A stretch of 5,008 bases of DNA from an uncultured Methylococcaceae bacterium. GTDB taxonomy: Bacteria; Pseudomonadota; Gammaproteobacteria; Methylococcales; Methylococcaceae. The stretch covers positions 1 to 5,008 of the forward strand of contig CAIVXW010000119.1 in NCBI GenBank assembly GCA_903910005.1, in the 5' to 3' direction. The translations under genes were made by a program, and so were the position numbers. Within the stretch, counting starts at the first letter, position 1. Every line of letters begins with the position of its first letter. Below are positions 1 through 4,576 of the stretch, in pieces. The notes under the pieces are model-generated. The model saw only the letters and a list, made by a program, of their open reading frames with translations, was not told the DNA's origin and made no database searches.

Positions 1-221
1 GAAAGTGCGCGAAGGTGCGCACGGTTCTTTTCCTGCCCCGACGTGTCTTGCTGACCACATTCGTATCTGACAGGCGTCACTTTCCCGGCTGCGACAGGAA
101 CCACTCCTGTTGCAGCGCCGCCGTTACTGGTCGGACTCGCCACGGGTAGGGCAGTTGCGGTTGCCAGCCGTTTCAGGTTAAGCACTGCATTGTGGTCGCG
201 ATCATGGCGCGTGCCGCATCG
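1..221 (-). pseudogene. tnpB: tnpB C-terminal fragment (RNA-guided nuclease family)
   Basis: TnpB is the RNA-guided DNA nuclease encoded by IS200/IS605 and IS607 elements. Only its last roughly 73 codons are present, open without a stop up to the left edge of the window. The segment carries CGTRHDRDHNAVLNL, which is the second half of the zinc ribbon followed by the RuvC-III motif whose final aspartate is catalytic in complete proteins. It is followed by a low-complexity Ala/Thr/Pro stretch and a tail with GKVTPVRYE and CGQQDTSGQE, which I recognise as a common C-terminus of this TnpB group. The RuvC-I and RuvC-II parts and the first zinc-ribbon cysteine pair are absent, so it is catalytically dead. 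Upstream it is fused out of frame to the tnpA fragment. The uninterrupted frame suggests the deletion is fairly recent, or that this end is retained for another reason. Confidence 0.78.
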
Positions 222-357
222 GGCTTTTGTGCAGCACTGGATACGCGGCAATAAGCGACCCGCTTCGTGGGTGCCTGAACCGCCTGCCGTAAGCCGATGA
301 ACTCGCGGATTTATGTTACAGCTTCGCCGCTTTGCCTGTGCTAATAGTGTTTTCCAT
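218..357 (-). pseudogene. tnpA: tnpA remnant, IS607-type serine recombinase (two fragments)
   Basis: In IS607, TnpA is a serine recombinase with an N-terminal MerR-like helix-turn-helix that catalyses transposition. Here the ATG at 357-355 opens a frame reading MENTISTGKAAKL that stops at TAA (318-316) after 13 codons, just where the first DNA-binding helix should continue. The following bases, in a different frame, read IREFIGLRQ, a linker (AVQAPTKR) and VAYCRVSSAAQKPD. The last contains the Y-x-R-V-S-S motif with the catalytic serine region of IS607 resolvases. Homology stops at about 218. The remaining helix-turn-helix and nearly the whole catalytic domain are missing. The frame change and the loss of some 40 expected residues after residue 13 point to an internal deletion, so no functional product is possible. 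Confidence is high that it is a tnpA relic and moderate on the exact deletion points. Confidence 0.78.
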
Positions 358-400
358 AAACCAATAATACACTATCGCGCACTATTTGCAATGATATAGT
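344..400. repeat. Short CACTAT direct and inverted repeats around the tnpA start
   Basis: CACTAT occurs at 370-375 and again at 380-385, ten bases apart. Its inverse ATAGT occurs at 396-400, and ATAGTGT at 344-350 forms a perfect 7-base inverted repeat with ACACTAT at 369-375. The tnpA start codon (355-357) lies between these arms. Inference: a cluster of short repeats at the end of an element without terminal inverted repeats is what binding sites for the IS607 recombinase would look like, and the position over the start could allow self-regulation. The repeats are directly visible; the binding role is not demonstrated. Confidence 0.45.
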
Positions 401-456
401 CTAGCTCCCGGATTCAGGTACTGTTGCCGGAACAGGTGGTGTCAGGCGGCGGACAC

Positions 457-490
457 GAAAAAGGCCCGCCGGGTCAAGCCTGGCGGGCCT
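457..490 (-). terminator. Rho-independent terminator after tRNA-Thr
   Basis: Bases 462-473 and 479-490 form a 12-pair GC-rich stem (AGGCCCGCC against GGCGGGCCT plus the inner GG/CC pairs) with a five-base loop. Read on the minus strand there is one A-C mismatch, and the stem is followed directly by TTTTT (462-458). It sits nine bases beyond the tRNA CCA end, so it should end the tRNA transcript and probably also purC read-through. Confidence 0.88.
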
Positions 491-499
491 CTGGATGAC

Positions 500-575
500 T
501 GGAGCTGGCGACAAGATTCGAACTCGCGACCGGCTGATTACAAATCAGCTGCTCTACCGACTGAGCTACGCCAGC
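500..575 (-). tRNA. thrT: tRNA-Thr (anticodon UGU)
   Basis: Read on the minus strand this is a complete 76-base tRNA with an encoded CCA. The acceptor arm GCTGGCG pairs perfectly with CGCCAGC. The D arm is GCTC/GAGC with loop AGTCGGTA. The anticodon stem GCTGA/TCAGC holds loop TTTGTAA, giving anticodon TGT, which reads ACA threonine codons. The variable loop is five bases and the T loop is TTCGAAT. The T stem GCGAG/CTTGT has two G-U wobbles, slightly weak but within normal range. The gene lies 54 bases downstream of purC on the same strand with no terminator between them, and a strong terminator follows. The symbol follows E. coli naming for the UGU isoacceptor and should be read as tRNA-Thr(UGU). 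Confidence 0.96.
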
Positions 576-586
576 ATGTTGTAAAC

Positions 587-624
587 GGGGGCTATTCTAA
601 CCGGTAATTCGGCAAATTTGTAGA
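587..624 (-). promoter_or_regulatory. Possible sigma-70 promoter for tRNA-Thr with GC-rich discriminator
   Basis: On the minus strand TAGAAT (599-594) is a good -10 hexamer, and TCTACA (624-619) is a weak -35 with a long 19-base spacer. The bases after the -10 read AGCCCCCG, a GC-rich discriminator of the kind found at stringently controlled stable-RNA promoters. The predicted start near 587 leaves a 12-base leader before the mature tRNA. The poor -35 and spacing keep this tentative; the tRNA may also be transcribed from the purC promoter. Confidence 0.35.
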
Positions 625-629
625 CGGAA

Positions 630-1523
630 TCAGCCTTGTGTCAGCCGAACTTCCGCCTCGTGGTATTTCTCGCTGGTTTTTTCGATGATTGCGTCCGGCA
701 AACGGGGGGCCGGTGGCTGTTTGTTCCAGTCAAGGCTTTCCAGATAATCCCTGACGAACTGTTTGTCGAAACTGGGCGGGCTGGTGCCGACACGGTAGCC
801 GTCTACCGGCCAGAAACGTGAAGAATCTGGCGTCAGGGCTTCATCAATCAGGTACAGCGTGCCGTGTTCATCCAGGCCAAATTCAAATTTGGTGTCGGCA
901 ATGAGGATACCCCGTTGTTCGGCGTAGGCGGCTGCCTCGGTGTAAAGGGCCAGGCTGACTTCCCTGACCTGTTCGGCCAGTTTTGAGCCAATTTGCTGCT
1001 GCATTTCAGCAAAACTGATATTGGCATCGTGTTGACCCTGTTCAGCCTTGGTCGACGGTGTAAAAATGGGGGCAGATAATTTTTCTGCCAGTTGCAGACC
1101 CGGTGGCAGGCGGATGCCACACACGGTGCCGTGGTTTTGATAATCTTTCCACCCTGAACCAATCAGATATCCCCTGACGACGGCTTCCACCGGCAAGGGT
1201 GCCAGTTTTCGCACAACCAGCGAACGGCCCTCCAGCAGGGTTCGTTCCGCGCTGTCAGTGATGACGTCTTCCAGGCTGCGTGTCGACAGATGATTGGGTA
1301 TGATGAAACCCAGCCGGTCAAACCAGAAACGGGACACCCGGGTCAAGACCTGACCCTTGCCCGGAATGGGATCCGGCAAAATGCAATCGAAAGCCGAGAG
1401 CCGGTCGGTGGTTACGATCAGCCAGTGCTGGCTGTCGATTTCATAGAGATCGCGAACCTTGCCGCGTCCCACCTGTTTCAGGTTGGGCAGATGGCTTTGG
1501 TACAGGGTGTGCGGGTTGCTCAT
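630..1523 (-). CDS. purC: Phosphoribosylaminoimidazole-succinocarboxamide synthase (SAICAR synthase)
   Basis: PurC joins aspartate to CAIR with ATP, giving SAICAR in purine synthesis in the cytoplasm. The 297-residue product belongs to the longer, yeast Ade1-like class rather than the roughly 240-residue E. coli form. Visible motifs are the nucleotide-binding GRGKVRDLY (19-27), RLSAFD (41-46), the substrate-binding PVEAVVRGYLIGSGWK (111-126), ADTKFEFG (209-216), the signature IDEALTPDSSRFW (226-238) and SFDKQFVRDYLE (251-262). I chose the ATG at 1523-1521 because the conserved N-terminus (LYQSHLPNL) starts just after it. An in-frame ATG at 1553 (307 aa) and a TTG at 1577 (315 aa) are also open, and none of the three has a convincing ribosome binding site. 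The gene is divergent from djlA and followed by tRNA-Thr. Function is near certain; the start is less so. Confidence 0.95.
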   Translation of the reverse strand: MSNPHTLYQSHLPNLKQVGRGKVRDLYEIDSQHWLIVTTDRLSAFDCILPDPIPGKGQVLTRVSRFWFDRLGFIIPNHLSTRSLEDVITDSAERTLLEGRSLVVRKLAPLPVEAVVRGYLIGSGWKDYQNHGTVCGIRLPPGLQLAEKLSAPIFTPSTKAEQGQHDANISFAEMQQQIGSKLAEQVREVSLALYTEAAAYAEQRGILIADTKFEFGLDEHGTLYLIDEALTPDSSRFWPVDGYRVGTSPPSFDKQFVRDYLESLDWNKQPPAPRLPDAIIEKTSEKYHEAEVRLTQG

Positions 1524-1549
1524 GCTGGGCTTGGGGGAAAAATCGGCAA

Positions 1550-1578
1550 TCATGTAATTTTGATCTACTCTTTGCAAG
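1550..1578 (-). promoter_or_regulatory. purC: Candidate purC promoter in the purC-djlA divergent gap
   Basis: On the minus strand TTGCAA (1578-1573) and CATGAT (1555-1550) are 17 bases apart, each matching four of six consensus positions. A start near 1543 would lie upstream of the ATG at 1523 but inside the longer reading frames, and so would favour the shorter protein. On the plus strand only a poor pair for djlA is visible: TTGATC at 1560-1565 and CATACG at 1582-1587, with a 16-base spacer. Both are weak matches. I see no PurR-like operator. Confidence 0.25.
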
Positions 1579-1603
1579 AACCATACGCTGGAAAAATACT
1601 ACT

Positions 1604-2431
1604 ATGATTTGGCTCGGAAAAGTCGTGGGTGGAATTCTGGGATTCTCCCTGGTGGGGCCGGTCGGTGCCTTGCTGGGCGCGACCCTGGGCCATCAGTTTG
1701 ATCGTAACCTGCAAAACATTGGCCTTTTGGATTCCGACCTGACGCCGGAGAACATCAACCGGGCTCAATGGACCTTCTTTGAAACCGTGTTTATGGTCAT
1801 GGGACACCTGGCCAAGGCCGATGGCCGTGTTTCGGAGGCCGAATTGAACGCCGCCCGCACCATCATGGATCGTATGGAGTTACCCGACGACATTCGCAAG
1901 GTGGCTGCCGGTTTTTACAGTCAGGGGAAACAGCCCGATTTTGTACTGGAGGAAGCACTGGATCGGTTTCGGGCCGATTGCTCCCGCCGCCACGCCCTGT
2001 TCAGACGTTTTCTTGAATGGCAGATGGAATGCGCGTATGCCGATGGCAACTTGCCTGAATCCAAGGAACTGATCCTGCAGCGTATCGCCGATTGTCTGGG
2101 AATTGGCCGGTTTGAATACCGCTTCATCAAGACCCGGGCCGAAACCGAGCAACGTCTGGCGGAGGAACGCAAGCACAAAAAACGGGAACGTAAATTCCGT
2201 AATCCCGCCATTGAGGTGATGCAACTGGTGCAAGCCTATACCCTGCTGGGAATTCCGGTGGCTGCCAGCGAAAATGACGTCAAAAAAGCGTATCGCAAAC
2301 AAATGAGCCTGCACCATCCCGACAAACTGACGGCTCAGGGCGCGTCACCGGACAGCATCCGGCAGGCAACCGAAAAAACCCAGCAGATTCGCGGTGCCTA
2401 CGAACTGATCGCCCGGGTCAGAAAATTTTGA
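1604..2431 (+). CDS. djlA: Co-chaperone DjlA: membrane anchor, TerB domain, C-terminal J-domain
   Basis: DjlA is an inner-membrane DnaJ-type co-chaperone that stimulates DnaK ATPase through its cytoplasmic J-domain and has been linked to envelope stress signalling in E. coli. At 275 residues it is close to the E. coli length of 271. Residues 1-31 form one glycine-rich transmembrane segment ending in GHQFD. Residues 57-170 form the TerB-like helical domain, with the paired acidic turns AKADGRVSEAE (70-80) and AYADGNLPESKE (144-155). A charged linker (about 178-200, rich in Lys, Arg and Glu) is shorter and less glycine-rich than in E. coli. The J-domain spans about 208-275 with the essential HPD at 238-240 and the conserved HHPDKL and YELI segments. 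The ATG at 1604 is preceded only by a weak GGA. The stop overlaps the next start, so the two genes are probably translationally coupled. Confidence 0.95.
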   Translation: MIWLGKVVGGILGFSLVGPVGALLGATLGHQFDRNLQNIGLLDSDLTPENINRAQWTFFETVFMVMGHLAKADGRVSEAELNAARTIMDRMELPDDIRKVAAGFYSQGKQPDFVLEEALDRFRADCSRRHALFRRFLEWQMECAYADGNLPESKELILQRIADCLGIGRFEYRFIKTRAETEQRLAEERKHKKRERKFRNPAIEVMQLVQAYTLLGIPVAASENDVKKAYRKQMSLHHPDKLTAQGASPDSIRQATEKTQQIRGAYELIARVRKF

Positions 2432-3324
2432 ACAAGGTCATTCCGGTGCTTGAAGACCTGCTGCAACTGGCCCGTTCGGCCAGCCTGTTGCAGGCGCAGG
2501 CCAGGGTACGGCCACGGATCGCCACCGTGTCCGGCTCTTGTCGGTCAACCCGGCGCGGACGTGGAATGGAATTTGACGAATCGCGGCCTTATGCGGCAGG
2601 CGATGATGCCCGTAACCTGGACTGGCGGGTAACCGCCAGAACCTCCAGACCTCACACCAAACTGTTTCGGGAAGAGCAGGAACGACCGGTACTAATCGCG
2701 GTGGATTACCGGGCCACCATGCGTTTTGCCACCCGGGGCGTCTTCAAAACGGTGATGGCAGCCCGGATGGCCGCCGTGCTGGCCTGGCTGGCAGAGCAGC
2801 GCGGTGATCGGATAGGCGGATGCATCTTTGCCGAAAACGGCCTGGCTGAAATCAGGCCGCGACGCGGACGCAACGCCGTACTGCGCTGGCTTGACGCGCT
2901 GGTTCAGCAGGCCGCAGTGCCACCCGGTTCAGCCACCGGTTCAGCCGCAGCCCTTGCCAGTGCCCTGACGCACCTGCCGTGTCATGCCCGACCGGGCAGT
3001 GTTGTTTTTGTACTCAGTGATTTCCGCCAGATTGAATCACAGGGTTTGGTCAGCCTGACCCGTCTGGCCCGCCATTGTGAGGTGGTGCTGGTGTTCATTC
3101 ATGATCCCCTGGAACAACACCTGCCACCCGGTCGCCTCAATTATGCCTCTGGCGACCGGCAGATCACCCTGGTGAGCGACGAGCGTATCCAGACCCTGCA
3201 TGCGGCCGCCTTCATGCAGCGTAAAACCGCGCTGGAGCAGTTTGCACGCCGTCACCGCATCCGGCTGGTGGAATGCAGTACCGGAGATGACCCCGTGTCG
3301 GTATTGTGGCAGAGCGGTGTTTAG
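2428..3324 (+). CDS. DUF58 domain protein (vWA-like fold, MoxR-associated family)
   Basis: The 298-residue protein carries the DUF58 signature RGRGMEFDESRPYAAGDD (43-60), then RNLDWRVTART and PHTKLFREE (62-83). A von Willebrand A-like domain follows, with strand VLIAVD (88-93), helix FKTVMAARMAAVLAWLAEQ, and the later strand VVFVLSDF (192-199). The usual metal site D-x-S-x-S is degenerate (DYRATM, 93-98). There is no signal peptide or membrane segment, so the protein is cytoplasmic. Family members normally sit beside a MoxR AAA ATPase and Bat/vWA genes and are thought to help mature or assemble complexes; none of those partners is next to it here. It starts at TTG 2428-2430, overlapping the djlA TGA in TTGA. 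The next methionine, residue 47, would cut the signature, so the TTG start is preferred. The family is clear but the specific role is unknown. Confidence 0.88.
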   Translation: MNKVIPVLEDLLQLARSASLLQAQARVRPRIATVSGSCRSTRRGRGMEFDESRPYAAGDDARNLDWRVTARTSRPHTKLFREEQERPVLIAVDYRATMRFATRGVFKTVMAARMAAVLAWLAEQRGDRIGGCIFAENGLAEIRPRRGRNAVLRWLDALVQQAAVPPGSATGSAAALASALTHLPCHARPGSVVFVLSDFRQIESQGLVSLTRLARHCEVVLVFIHDPLEQHLPPGRLNYASGDRQITLVSDERIQTLHAAAFMQRKTALEQFARRHRIRLVECSTGDDPVSVLWQSGV

Positions 3325-3364
3325 GGGGGCTAGGCGGAACAAGGAACGGTGAGGGGCAAAAAGA

Positions 3365-3424
3365 CACCGGCAGCGGATAGTAGTCCGCAGATCGTGTGGG
3401 GATACGGACATCCTGCTGCCGGTG
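3365..3424. repeat. 60-base imperfect palindrome with minus-strand T-tract
   Basis: CACCGGCAGC (3365-3374) is a perfect inverted repeat of GCTGCCGGTG (3415-3424). Inside it GGAT/ATCC (3375-3378 with 3410-3413) and GTCCG/CGGAC (3383-3387 with 3405-3409) continue the stem to 19 pairs. It is interrupted by one bulged T (3414) and a four-base bulge (3379-3382), and has a 17-base apical loop. A competing inner hairpin GCGGA/TCCGC (3373-3388) is possible. On the minus strand the stem is followed by TCTTTTT (3364-3358), which resembles a terminator. No minus-strand gene precedes it on the right. It could be a terminator of an unrecognised RNA, an RNA element in the DUF58 3' region, or a dispersed palindromic repeat. 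Confidence 0.6.
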
Positions 3425-3572
3425 CGAAGGTCGAGGCTTTATGCATATTGAGCGTCAGCATGATGCGTGCCATAAAAAAACAAGGCATCATCAGGTCTGC
3501 CTGATACGGATCGCGTCATGTCACACAGTCAGTGAGTCATGATGCACACCCGTTTTCCGGGCGGGTCATTTC

Positions 3573-3601
3573 TGGACAGTCAGGGGGGGTTTCGGCAAAA
3601 T
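3573..3601 (+). promoter_or_regulatory. aroQ: Candidate sigma-70 promoter for aroQ-accB-accC
   Basis: TGGACA (3573-3578) matches the -35 consensus at five of six positions. CAAAAT (3596-3601) matches the -10 at four of six, and the spacer is the ideal 17 bases. The expected start near 3608 gives a leader of about 44 bases to the aroQ ATG. The spacer includes a run of seven G residues. The -10 lies in the left arm of the GGCAAAA/TTTTGCC inverted repeat, so a dyad-binding regulator could block it; that is inference only. Confidence 0.4.
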
Positions 3602-3651
3602 AGTCCGGTTTTTTGCCCCCCGGGGCGTACTTGAGAAGATGTTGATTGAAC

Positions 3652-4098
3652 ATGGCAAAAATTCTGGTTCTGAATGGTCCCAATCTCAATTTGCTGGGGC
3701 TGCGCGAGCCGACGCTGTACGGGAACCGTACACTGGCGGATATCGAATCATCGCTGGCCCGGTTGTCCGCTGAAACCGGGCATGCCCTGGCCTTCATGCA
3801 GAGCAATGCCGAGCATGAACTGGTCGACCGGATTCATCAGGCCTTTCACGAACAGACCGATTTCGTCCTCATCAATCCGGCGGCCTACACCCATACCAGC
3901 ATTGCCCTGCGGGATGCCTTTCTGGCCACCCGCCTGCCGTTCATCGAGGTTCATCTTTCCAACGTCCACGCCCGGGAGCCGTTCCGAAAAACATCCCGTC
4001 TTTCCGACATCGCCCGTGGCGTGATTTGCGGATTCGGCCCTTATGGCTACGAACTCGCCTTCCATGCCGCCCTCAATATCCTGAATACAGGCTCATAA
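3652..4098 (+). CDS. aroQ: Type II 3-dehydroquinate dehydratase
   Basis: AroQ removes water from 3-dehydroquinate to give 3-dehydroshikimate in the shikimate pathway, as a cytoplasmic dodecamer. The 148-residue length is typical. The N-terminus ILVLNGPNLNLLGLREP leads to the active-site loop with Arg18 and catalytic Tyr23 (LYG). INPAAYTHTSIALRDA (74-89) contains Asn75, catalytic-site His81 and Asp88. IEVHLSNVHAREPFRKTS (98-115) contains His101, Arg108 and Arg112. Every residue expected from characterised type II enzymes is present. I use the ATG at 3652 because homologues begin MAKILVLNGPN. An in-frame TTG at 3646, two codons earlier, is better placed behind the GAGAAG at 3633-3638 and could be the true start. 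accB begins one base after the stop, so aroQ heads this operon. Confidence 0.97.
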   Translation: MAKILVLNGPNLNLLGLREPTLYGNRTLADIESSLARLSAETGHALAFMQSNAEHELVDRIHQAFHEQTDFVLINPAAYTHTSIALRDAFLATRLPFIEVHLSNVHAREPFRKTSRLSDIARGVICGFGPYGYELAFHAALNILNTGS

Positions 4099-4099
4099 C

Positions 4100-4552
4100 A
4101 TGGATATCAGAAAAATCAAAAAGCTGATCGAAATGATCAGCGAATCAGACGTCGCCGAAATCGAAATTCACGAGGGAGATGATTCCCTCCGCATCAGTCG
4201 CTACAGCAGTGTAGCCCCTGCCGCCGTGCAGGTCGTTCAGGCTCCCGTATCCCAGCCGATGGCCGTTTCCCAGGCTGCAAGCGAACCGGGCGTGGAATCA
4301 ACCGGAGACAAACTCACCGGCCATATCGTCCGCTCCCCCATGGTAGGAACCTTCTACCGTTCTTCAACACCGGGTGCCAGACCCTTCGTCGAACTGGGGC
4401 AGCGGGTCGGTGAGGGCGATACCCTCTGCATCATCGAGGCCATGAAAATTTTGAACCAGATTGAGGCCGACAAAGCCGGTGTCATCACCAAGGTTCTGGT
4501 CGAGAACGCCCAGCCGGTGGAGTACAACCAGCCGCTATTCGTCATCGAATGA
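4100..4552 (+). CDS. accB: Biotin carboxyl carrier protein of acetyl-CoA carboxylase
   Basis: AccB carries biotin between biotin carboxylase (AccC) and the carboxyltransferase in acetyl-CoA carboxylase, the entry step of fatty acid synthesis. The 150-residue protein has three parts. Residues 1-36 are the conserved N-terminal segment that in E. coli contacts AccC (MDIRKIKKLIEMI, then LRISR). Residues about 37-70 are a flexible Ala/Pro/Val/Gln linker. The biotinyl domain is 73-150, with the thumb insert around FYRSSTPGARPF (85-96) and the biotinylated Lys116 in EAMKILNQIEAD. The residue after the lysine is Ile where many bacterial proteins have Met. AGG at 4089-4091, eight bases before the ATG, is a suitable ribosome site located inside the aroQ end. 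accC follows after 24 bases. Confidence 0.98.
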   Translation: MDIRKIKKLIEMISESDVAEIEIHEGDDSLRISRYSSVAPAAVQVVQAPVSQPMAVSQAASEPGVESTGDKLTGHIVRSPMVGTFYRSSTPGARPFVELGQRVGEGDTLCIIEAMKILNQIEADKAGVITKVLVENAQPVEYNQPLFVIE

Positions 4553-4576
4553 CGTCCCCGATCACAGGTATTTTTC

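Larger units (their letters stand above)
1..400 (-). mobile_element. Internally deleted IS607-family insertion sequence remnant
   Basis: This is a decayed IS607-type element. Read on the minus strand, it begins with a tnpA start (MENTISTGKAAKL), jumps to the tnpA hinge and recombinase start (IREFIGLRQ, then VAYCRVSSAAQKPD), then jumps to the tnpB zinc-ribbon/RuvC-III end (CGTRHDRDHNAVLNL). The order tnpA then tnpB on one strand, with a MerR-like N-terminus and a serine-recombinase motif, is the arrangement of IS607 rather than IS200/IS605. A full element is about 2 kb, so most of it is gone. IS607 elements lack terminal inverted repeats, so I cannot place the outer end exactly; about 400 is a guess from a cluster of short repeats upstream of the tnpA start. 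The other end lies beyond the left edge of the window. The assignment rests on recalled family motifs, not on a search. Confidence 0.8.
3325..3651. other. Gene-free gap of about 330 bases with several hairpins
   Basis: No frame here has a plausible start, ribosome site and coding character. The stretch instead holds a run of inverted repeats: a long palindrome at 3365-3424; a TGATG/CATCA plus TGCC/GGCA stem around a run of seven A residues (about 3461-3492); ATCAGG/CCTGAT (3490-3505); CATG-TCAC/GTGA-CATG (3517-3541); ACCCG/CGGGT (3548-3566); and GGCAAAA/TTTTGCC (3594-3617). There are also homopolymer runs: G6 just after the DUF58 stop, G7 at 3583-3589 and C6 at 3616-3621. The plus-strand hairpins lack a proper trailing T-run, so no clear terminator for the djlA-DUF58 unit is visible. 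The aroQ promoter probably lies at the right end. Confidence 0.6.

Noticed and set aside
370..400. CACTAT repeats as the start of a CRISPR array
   Set aside because: The units are only six bases with a ten-base period, with no spacers of CRISPR length.
421..456. Two small hairpins (CTGTT/AACAG at 421-435 and GTGTC/GACAC at 439-456) as extra terminators or an attachment site
   Set aside because: The stems are only five pairs with no T-tract, and there is no repeat of the tRNA 3' end that would mark an integration site.
848..1607. Other open frames overlapping purC on both strands
   Set aside because: They are out of frame with the clear SAICAR synthase motifs and have no family features of their own.
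1880..2317. Minus-strand open frame of about 145 codons opposite djlA
   Set aside because: It lies wholly antisense to a well-supported djlA, shows no recognisable motif and has no ribosome site; it is a by-product of GC-rich codon use.
3037..3411. Minus-strand open frame across the DUF58 3' end and the following gap
   Set aside because: Most of it is antisense to DUF58 coding sequence and its start falls in the palindrome region; no motif or ribosome site.
3594..3617. GGCAAAA/TTTTGCC hairpin as a plus-strand terminator or attenuator
   Set aside because: The T-run is inside the stem and no T-tract follows the hairpin (CCCCGGGGCG comes next), so intrinsic termination is unlikely.
3537..3806. 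Minus-strand open frame spanning the aroQ promoter region and start
   Set aside because: It runs antisense through the conserved aroQ N-terminus and has no recognisable product.
3748..4065. Minus-strand open frame inside aroQ
   Set aside because: It is a shadow of aroQ, with no independent support.
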